Both the position numbers and the translations under genes were made by a program. This document shows, one piece after another, positions 56,331-64,000 of a stretch of 64,000 bases of DNA. The stretch's first letter is position 1. Each line of letters begins with the position of its first letter. A model generated the notes under the pieces. It saw only the letters and a list, made by a program, of their open reading frames with translations. It ran no database searches and was not told the DNA's origin. This stretch comes from Pseudocercospora fijiensis CIRAD86 (Eukaryota > Ascomycota > Dothideomycetes > Mycosphaerellales > Mycosphaerellaceae), in NCBI RefSeq assembly GCF_000340215.1, contig NW_006921532.1, positions 2,521,337 through 2,585,336 of the forward strand, in the 5' to 3' direction.

Positions 56331-58087
56331 AAAGCTTACCTATATAACGTTACGTAGGCGGCAACAATTAGGGCTTTGCGATATTCTTATACTTTTAACT
56401 TCTTCCTCTATACCTATACCGACAATAACTACTATACGCTACGCCCCCGCCCCTTTCCCTTACAATAGTAAGAGAGAAGCGCGCCGCGCGCTAAACAGAA
56501 GATAGAACTAAAGACCGCGAGTTTGTTTTGCCTAAGCGTCTAACTAAAAAGCGTAAGACTAAAGAGGAGTACTCTACGAAGAAGAATTCCGTATAAGACC
56601 GCGAGAGAAAGGACAAGATAGATAAGGATAAAAGAGCTAAGGATAAGAGAAGAAAGGCGCGGAATAAGGCATTCTATCGATAGCTAGCGCCTATAGAAAA
56701 AAGTAAAGGTTAGAATAAGAAGACAACCTAAGAGAAGGCTAAGAGGAGGAAAGAATTGCGGCTAGTTTTCGAGCGTAAAGTTCTAGCAGCGTAAGTCAAT
56801 CTAGCTAGCGGCCGTAGCTAGTAGCTATAGCCGGCAGCCGTAGCCGGCAGCTATAGCCGGTATATTTTTCTTTAATACGTTAACTAATAGCATTTAGACC
56901 TATAGCCGCTATCTCTATCGATACGACCGATAGTAACGGAGATGTTCAGATAGCCGAGAACAACAATGCTAGAGTTTAGGATGCCGCGATAGAGCTTAAT
57001 ACTGCGAATAAAGGAACTAAAAAAAGCGAGGAGATACTATACGTCGATCTAGTAACAGGTACAGTCTTAGGGCCTAACGCTATAGACGATAAGCGCTAGG
57101 AGTAGATCGAGTATAGTCAAAGAGACGAGATACTAGTAAAGGGCTAAGGCATAAGTCCTATCAATCTAGAAAATTATAGTTAAAGCTACTACGAAAAGCT
57201 AGTAAGGATTAGAATCGAGACTAGTCGTCTTTATATCCTCGATATAGAGTAGAAGTTTCTTTATTAGTATTAGAGCGAAGCCTTTACGTCTATAAAGGCA
57301 AAGTAGCTTGCGATTAATGCGATCGGGGCTAGGTATCTAGGGACGGTAGAAGTGTTACTATAGGAGGAAGGGGTATAGGTAATTATTCTATACTCGGCAT
57401 ATATAGCCGGCGTTCGTAGCCGGCAGATACTAACAGTTAAATAGAAAGCGTTTCTCGAAGGCAGAGTGCTACTACTATATAAAATCTTTACTAAGGCAGA
57501 GAGGGCTTATATCCGGAATCTAAGCTACTAGTAGGATAGGTTAGCGTTAGAATTCTCTAAATCTCTATATAAGCCTCCGAAGGATTACCTATTTTAGCGA
57601 TACGGCTTTATCTCGACTACTCCGTAGGCATCCGAAGAAGCTCGAGCGCTCTTTAAGGTCTTTACTAAGAAGCGGAAGGAGTTCGAGGATTAGGATTAGT
57701 TAATAGAGCTATTAGTTAGTCTTAGGTTTCGTAGTTAGACTCGGCCTAAGCATTTGCTTATCGAGTGTCTTATACCGAAAGAGGATAGATTAAGACTAAA
57801 AACGAGCTTAGATTCGTTAGGTATAGTAGCTCGGTTCCGTTAGTAGGAGAGAGCCGCCGTATAGAAGGCAAAATTCAGGTAGTTAGGGTAGCTAGGAAAG
57901 AAATTCTAGTAGTTAGGCTAGCTAGGGTAGCTAGGAAAAAAAATCTAGTAGTTAGGTAGCTAGGAAACAAAAAAAAAAGGTAGCTAGCTATTTACTGCCT
58001 AGCTGTTCCTAACGATACGATGCTATAAAAGAAAGGGTGTTTCTCTACAGCTACTAGTATACATCTACTACTCCTAAGTCCTTACTA
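56331..58087. repeat. RIP-mutated repeat DNA, unidentified
   Basis: Stop-filled DNA with RIP composition. A run of near-repeats built on GTAGTTAGG(G/C)TAGCTAGG occurs at about 57,870-57,990. A basic Lys-rich frame near 56.5-56.8 kb and an acidic one near 57.0-57.9 kb suggest a former gag-like or nucleic-acid-binding ORF, but this is not firm. Confidence 0.55.
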
Positions 58088-58340
58088 CTTAATGTAAACT
58101 GTGATGTATTCAGAAGAGGGCTAATCTATAGGAAGCCTAAAGATGAAGTGCGTAGTTTTAGCCTTAGGCATTATGCACGTGATACCACACACACTACACA
58201 CTTCAAGTTACCCCCTTATCGCGTACATATAGCTAAACAAAGCAAATAAAGGGGTATTAGGTGTAGAAACAACTAGACCACTTTTAGGCTATTATAACAA
58301 AGCAATCTAACAAACAAACAAACATGTCGCCGACCTTTAA
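58088..58340 (-). repeat. Copia LTR copy A
   Basis: About 253 bp, starting CTTAATGTAAACTGTGATG on the plus strand and ending with the AACATGTCGCCGACCTT region. It is a tandem neighbour of LTR copy B, with a few dozen differences. It matches the partial LTR at 63,587. Confidence 0.75.
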
Positions 58341-58590
58341 CTTAATATAAACTATAATGTATTTAGAAGAGGGCTAATCTATAGGAAGCCTAAAGATAAA
58401 GTGCGCAGTTTCAGCCTTAGGCATTATGCACGTAATACTACACACACTATATACTTTAAGTTACCCCCTTATCGCGTATATATAGCTAAACAAAGCAAAC
58501 AAAGGGGTATTAGGTATAGAAACAACTAGACCACTTTCAGGCTATTGTAACAAAGCAATCTAACAAACAAACAAATATGTCGCCGACCTT
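58341..58590 (-). repeat. Copia LTR copy B (3' LTR of the minus-strand element)
   Basis: A second copy of the same 250-bp sequence directly abuts copy A. Its inner edge touches the RNase H end of the copia pol, so this copy is the 3' LTR of the minus-strand element. Confidence 0.75.
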
Positions 58591-61500
58591 CTAAAGTCGA
58601 CCTAGGACTAATGCTACCCCCGGGGTGTTATTAGCAAACTATCTATTTAGTACTTAGTAGTAGGCTAAGCGGCGCTCTTAATCGCAGCCTTACAATCCAC
58701 TAAGTTCAACTGCTAAACAAAGCGACTATGCTTAAGCTTGTTAAGCGGCTTAGTAAAGCTATTAGCGATCTAGTCGTACGTACTAATCTAGGTAATAGCG
58801 ACAGTGCTATTAGCGATCTTCTTACGGATATAGTAGACTCTAGCGTCTATATGCTTAGTGCGGCTATTATTTGTTAACTCGGACTAAGTAATAGCAATTG
58901 CGGACTAATTGTCCTTATATAGCGTAACAGGCTTAACAGTGCCTTTGTAACTAATTTCCTCTAACAATCGAGCTAGTATAATAGCTTCCTTAGCGCTAGT
59001 TGTTAACTAAATATACTTAGCCTCTATAGACGACAGAGTAACTAAGGTCTAGCGGCCTAACTTGTACAGCAGTGGTCTACTAGCGAGTGTAAAGTAGAAG
59101 CCGCCTATAGAGCGGCGAGTAACTAGATCGTTAGCCTACGAGGCATTATAATAACTAGCTAGATTGAGCTCATCCTTACTCTATGTGCCTTAAAAGCGCA
59201 TACCTCGCCTAAGTGTACTAACTAGGTACTTAATAAGCTACAGGAGAGCGTAATAGTGTTCCTTAGTTAGATTAGCAATAAAGCGAGACAGGAGACTAGC
59301 CGTGTAATAGGCGTCTAGTCGAGTAATTATTGCTAGCTATAGTAACTTACTAATCCCCTCCTAATACTTGGTCTTAAAGGCAGCACTAGTAGTATAGCCC
59401 TTAGGGGCACGCTGAATAGCCGTCTTGATATAGCGTAGTGCTATTAGTATAGCAGGTGCTATACGGCCCTATATGCTATACTTCTCGGATAGGCGGTTCA
59501 AATAGGCGTCTTGTACTACGTAGATAGTACGGTCCTGTCGGTTGCGAATAATACGCATGCCTAGATAGTAGTAAAGGTCGCTAAGTTCTCGTATACTAAA
59601 ACGGTCCTTAAGTAACTAAGCGACTGCCTGTAAAGCAGCTATTAAGTGTGCAATAATAATTATATTATCTACGTAAATGACGATAATTGAGTTGCTAAGC
59701 GTGTATTTGAACATATACACGTCGCTTATTATAGGGATGAAATTAAGGCTCTTTAAGTACTTGCGGAGCTCTTCGTACTATAGTATAGGTAACTACTTCA
59801 AGCTATACAGAGCCTTTAGCAACAGGCAAACTATGCCCTCGCTACTACGGTCTTTAAAGCCGTATAGTTGCTTAACGTAGATCTTGTGCTTGTCGCTAAT
59901 TATAGCGTTTAAGAAGGCAGTAAGAATGTTAAACTGCTAGGCTTCTAGGTTATAATAAGCAATAAGGGCGAATAGGGCTCGAAGAGTTAATAGCTTAGCA
60001 ACAGTAGTATAAGTCTTATTATAATCCTTACCCTCAACTTGAGTGAAGCCCCTTACAACCTAACGGGCCTTAAAACGGCTGATCTTGCTATTAGCATTAC
60101 GCTTAATAGTAAACACCTATCTACTACGGACAACCTTGCGGCCTATAGGTACATCTTGCTTAGCAACGTAGACCTAGGTTGCGTTGTCGATAAGTGACTT
60201 ATATTCAGTCTTACAGGCCTCTTTCTACTATAGCTAGTATAGTGATTCCTTAGCAGCCTTGAAGCTCTTTAGAATAGGAATGTCGTTAGCAGGATTATCG
60301 GCCTGTTTAGCAATATAACAGGCAGCTATAAAGCCCTTTATATAGGCTATTAGCATGTTAGCTAGTAAACGACGAGTTAATCGCTTAACGCTAGCATCGG
60401 CCAAATATCTACGCGACAACTTACGAGCTAACTTGTTACTACGTGTCTTGCGTATAGAACGATTGCCTGTCTCAGTTAGTCGCTTAAACTTAGGCAACTA
60501 GCTAGGCTCGCCCTTCTTAGCCTGCGGGTCGTATACTAGCTGTTCTTTAGCGGACTAGAAACCATCTTTATTACTTAAGGGCGGCTAAACAGCTAGAAGG
60601 TCATCCTTAAGCGGTAATGGATTAACAACCTTATTAGCTAACTTAATACCCTATATAGGTTCTTCTTCCTCCTACTAAGCTAGAATGTGCTAGACTACAC
60701 TAGCGGCCTCCGCTTATAGTAGAGCCTCGTTGCTTATAGAATTGAACAAAGCCGGTATAACAGACTCGAGTATAACAAACTCGTTCTTAGCTAGGTTATT
60801 AGGATTGGCGTATAGATTTATGCCCTCTAGAAGCGACAACTTGTCGTCTCCTAACTTAATAAACTAGACATCCTTCGAGGTAACAACCTTGTATTCGTCG
60901 GACAAGTAGATTATGTATTTGCTAGAGTCTACTAAGTCCTTCGCATAACTAACTAGTTTACTAAGCCTGCTACGAGCGTCAAACTTCTTGCTACGAGCTA
61001 CACTATAGTCGTAGACAATAGCAGTACAGCTATAGGCTCGAAGGTGCTATAGGCGTAGCTGTGTTCGTAACTAATTAAGCTCCTTAGCTATAATAGTATA
61101 TAGGCTTCCTCCGTTAGCGGTTAGCGTAATATTAAGGACCTATATAGCGGAGGCTATAGCATATAGCTACAGAGACTTTAGAAGGTTAGCGTATAGCATC
61201 ATTTTTCTCGTAGTCGTATATACGATGTAATTGCTAACCTTAGCAAGGCTATTCTAAGTTAAAGAATGAGGTGCAGCAACTTGTAGTATAATGCCCTAAT
61301 TACGAGCCTAGCTTAACAGCTAATTTCCGCCGTACTTACCCCCTCTATCGAGGCGGTAGATTGGGATTGAGTAACTAGTCTATATACGAACATATACACG
61401 ATAGTCCTTAATAGCTACTACAGCCCCTAACTTAAGCGTGCTAGCATATTCGTATCGATAGGCTAACTTAGCGCATATAAACAACGTGAAGTAGCGTTCT

Positions 61501-63586
61501 TGTAGTAGACTAGGGTTAGTAATAGTGACTACATCTACACAGACAATATAGTAAATAGTAGATAGTCGCAGTCGTAGCAATCGGTTGTATTCCTTATATA
61601 ACGTTGCTATACGACAAGCGATACAGTTTCGGAAGTTACTCTTGTTCTTATTGCTAGTAATAACAATCTGACCCTTAGCTTCTATTCGCAATAGCTTGCG
61701 GTAATGTATATAGCTATATCGTAGATGCCATTCTTCTATCGTACCTGTTAGCACCCCCTTCTTCGATAGAAGCGCAACAACCTAGCCGTTAGGACTAGAG
61801 GTTGGTATATACAGATAGGGGAGACCATTCTTTCGGTATGTCTAAGCAATAGTAACCTTAGAGCCGTTAACAACAGTAAACAGTACACGCTTGTTATTCC
61901 GATAGAAACAGCCCTTATCGGCTAGCTTCTTAGTAGATAGGAGGTTAGCTGCTAGACCTAGTATATACAGTGTCTCTAACAACTTTATATTGCTAATACT
62001 ATGCTTATTAACTACCTCTGTCTAAGCAACGCCTACTATTGTTGCGTGCTTCGTATTGCTACTAAATCGAACAGAAATGTAACAGCCTTTATACTTAAGA
62101 AGTAGGGTAGGGTCGTTGACTATATATATACTAGTACTAGAGTCCACAACCTAGTTAGTAGTACGAGTCGCTGCAGTAAGCGCTGTAGATGCCGCATTAC
62201 TAACAGTAATCGCATTAAAGGCATAGTTGCCGCCTAAACTAGGTGCTAAATCCGGACGTAGATTGTTATAGAATAAGAGTAGTGTATTCTTAGCAAACAG
62301 GCCTTGCGTACTAGGCTAGGGTTGCTGTTGTTGCTATATAGTTAGTCTACGCTGCTGCTACTGCTATTGCTGCACCCCCTTCTTCTTAGCCTTCTGCTGC
62401 TTACGGCGTAGTCGGTCTTCCTCCTTTAGATAAGGGTACTTATTATAGCAGCGGTTAGAAGGATGTAACCCCTAACAATAGGCGCATTTCTTACGGTTAG
62501 ACTAATAACTATTCTAGTTACTTCTACCGCGGCCCCGACCGTTGTTATTGTTATTGTTTCCGCGGCCACTACGGCCGCCTCGGTTCGAGTTACCTCGACT
62601 ATTGCTATTGCCTTGTAGTTGCTAGCGCTAGAGACCGAAGAAACTATTATACTAGGCCTAGTTCAATTAAGCTATATTCTTATTAAGCAACGCGCTAATA
62701 ATGTTGTTAAGGGTGCTATTATTAATAGTATACTCTAAGGCTCGCATTTGCTCTCGGCGTATCTATACGAAAGACTCGTAGAACGATGCAATTTGCATAA
62801 TAAACATATAGATAGCCTGATATTAGCTAATAGCTAATTTAGTGTCCTTTAAGGCACCGAGCTTCTTCTTGTATTTATTACAGAACTTCTCGACATCCTT
62901 GCTATCGTAGCGAAGGGTAATATAGTCCTAGAAGAGCATAAATTCAGTAGACCTACCTTTACTAGTGTACTTCTTATATAGATAACTCTATACTGCCTAG
63001 GAGGTGTCGAGTCTAAGCAACGACTACTAAATCTCCGATATATAGTTAGCGAATATCTACGTACGCGCTAACTAGTCCTTTGCCTCCTATTTATCTTAGC
63101 GGTCTTTAAATTGCTCCTATATTTTAGTAGACGACAGCTTGACTTTAGGCTTTAGGCGGGTCCCCTAGATATAGCGCTATACCTGCATGCCTTTAAGGGC
63201 ACCCTTAGCGGCGTAGGCCTATACTAGATAATTCTCCTTGTTCTTCAGCTTAGGAATATTGCTTATATAAGCGTTAGCGGTAGTAGGGGGAGCTATTGCT
63301 AATAGCGACGGCGAGGATGTAGAAAGAGACTTTAGACTTGTCTTAAGGGGCGGCCGATAGGCGCGCCTATATTGTATAGCGGATAGCCGACACTATTGTT
63401 ATGTAACCGACTCGAGTCGGACTAGTACCTACTAGAACACTCGAAGGGCGGCGAGGGTAGCGGCGACGATAATAGTGTCGGCGCAATTTTTAGTAACGAG
63501 TGCTAGCTACGCAGCAGTCGGAGTAACTATTAGAATACGTAGTAAACGTGTTGTGTACGTTGGAAACGTAGGGGGCTTATAACCAC
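58591..63586 (-). mobile_element. Ty1/copia retrotransposon, RIP-decayed
   Basis: Minus-strand reading gives the copia order. A gag region (about 63.2-62.4 kb) has a CCHC knuckle (CAYC.GLHPSNRC, near 62,470-62,500). Next is a GAG-pre-integrase segment (WHLRYSYIHYRKLLR, then NFRNCIACR, about 61.75-61.6 kb). The integrase start follows (CVDVVTITN). The reverse transcriptase box IIVIYVDNIIIIA lies near 59,650-59,690, and RNase H (SELTNNSRTKHIDARVYYIR) near 58,840-58,900. Trp codons are mostly TAG, the RIP mark. The remaining open pieces (60234-60497 and 61380-61754) are fragments. The element is flanked by LTR copy B on one side and a partial LTR on the other. Not functional. Confidence 0.88.
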
Positions 63587-63705
63587 TTAATATAAACTGT
63601 AATGTATTTAGAAGAGGGCTAATCTATAGGAAGCCTAAAGATAAAGTGCGCAGTTTTAGCCTTAGGCATTATATACGTAATACTATATACACTACACACT
63701 TTAAG
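63587..63705 (-). repeat. Partial 5' LTR of the copia element
   Basis: ACTTAATATAAACTGTAATG onward matches the first about 120 bp (plus-strand sense) of LTR copies A and B, then stops near CACTTTAAGTT. The rest of the 5' LTR is missing or replaced. Confidence 0.75.
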
Positions 63706-64000
63706 TTTACCTTACCGTACGAAACCTCAAAACATACCGACCGACATTGTATATACACTAGGCGCTATACTAGGAAGGGTAATAACGAGACGATAGTCGA
63801 AACAGTCTAGTATACGAGCGAGATTACGATAACGTCGAGAGGAGGTCGTATACTTACCTTCGAGCCTATCGAGTCCTAGACTACGATTAGGGCTAGATTC
63901 ATCCTCTCCGAATCCTAGTAGTAGGAATTTATTATAGGGTACTACTACCTAGTCCTTACCTTTACGGAGTCTAAGTAGAAGGTTATTCGGAGATATAAGA
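63706..64000. repeat. RIP-mutated DNA at right edge
   Basis: Composition remains of the RIP type to the end of the window, with no recognisable domain. The repeat block continues beyond the window. Confidence 0.6.

Noticed and set aside
60234..61754. Two minus-strand frames as genes
   Set aside because: They are surviving pieces of the decayed copia polyprotein.

Overview
The window is nuclear DNA of a filamentous ascomycete (Pezizomycotina). The gene set and style suggest a dothideomycete, but that placement is inference. The evidence is short (50-65 nt) GT-AG introns with clear branch sites, single-copy housekeeping genes typical of the group, and long repeat blocks with the RIP signature (TpA-rich, CpA/TpG-poor, CpG retained, Trp codons turned into TAG).

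Layout. 0.6-8.7 kb: a dysferlin-domain peroxin (+), an eight-exon amino-acid permease (+) and a mitochondrial Sls1-type protein (+). 8.8-11.7 kb: a minus-strand remnant of a Bre4-like membrane transporter, frameshifted and with its 5' end missing. About 11.75-16.73 kb: a block of mitochondrial DNA holding the conserved tRNA run Asp-Ser-Trp-Ile-Ser, a GIY-YIG ORF, an Arg-like tRNA, the 5' part of rnl, a 501-codon membrane ORF and the 5' half of nad4. Its ORFs read through TGA as Trp. It runs directly into a decayed Ty3/gypsy chromodomain element and about 4.9 kb of RIP-mutated DNA (16.7-21.6 kb).

21.7-28.3 kb: minus-strand genes for a DUF7729-type surface protein, an HSDL2-like SDR and cytosolic Hsp90. 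30.0-31.6 kb: a second RIP block, followed by an intronless cytochrome P450. 34.2-41.6 kb: a b561-type membrane protein with a long disordered tail, ATP synthase delta subunit (with a 23-nt microexon) and an uncharacterised disordered protein. 42.2-42.9 kb: a small secreted precursor (minus) whose exons are tandem duplicates, each carrying a Kex2-type Lys-Arg site followed by Asp-Ala-Glu-Pro. 44.2-47.8 kb: a dienelactone-hydrolase-family enzyme and a Dbf2/Sid2 (NDR) kinase, both minus. 47.8-51.3 kb: no convincing gene. 51.3-64.0 kb: a RIP-mutated repeat block with a recognisable minus-strand Ty1/copia element, tandem LTRs, a second copia 5' end in the opposite orientation, and minisatellites.

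The genes do not form one pathway. Housekeeping genes alternate with repeat islands. The items most worth follow-up are the exon-duplicated Kex2-repeat precursor, the near-intact mitochondrial block at a broken transporter gene with its unrecognised membrane ORF, and the P450 beside the RIP block.
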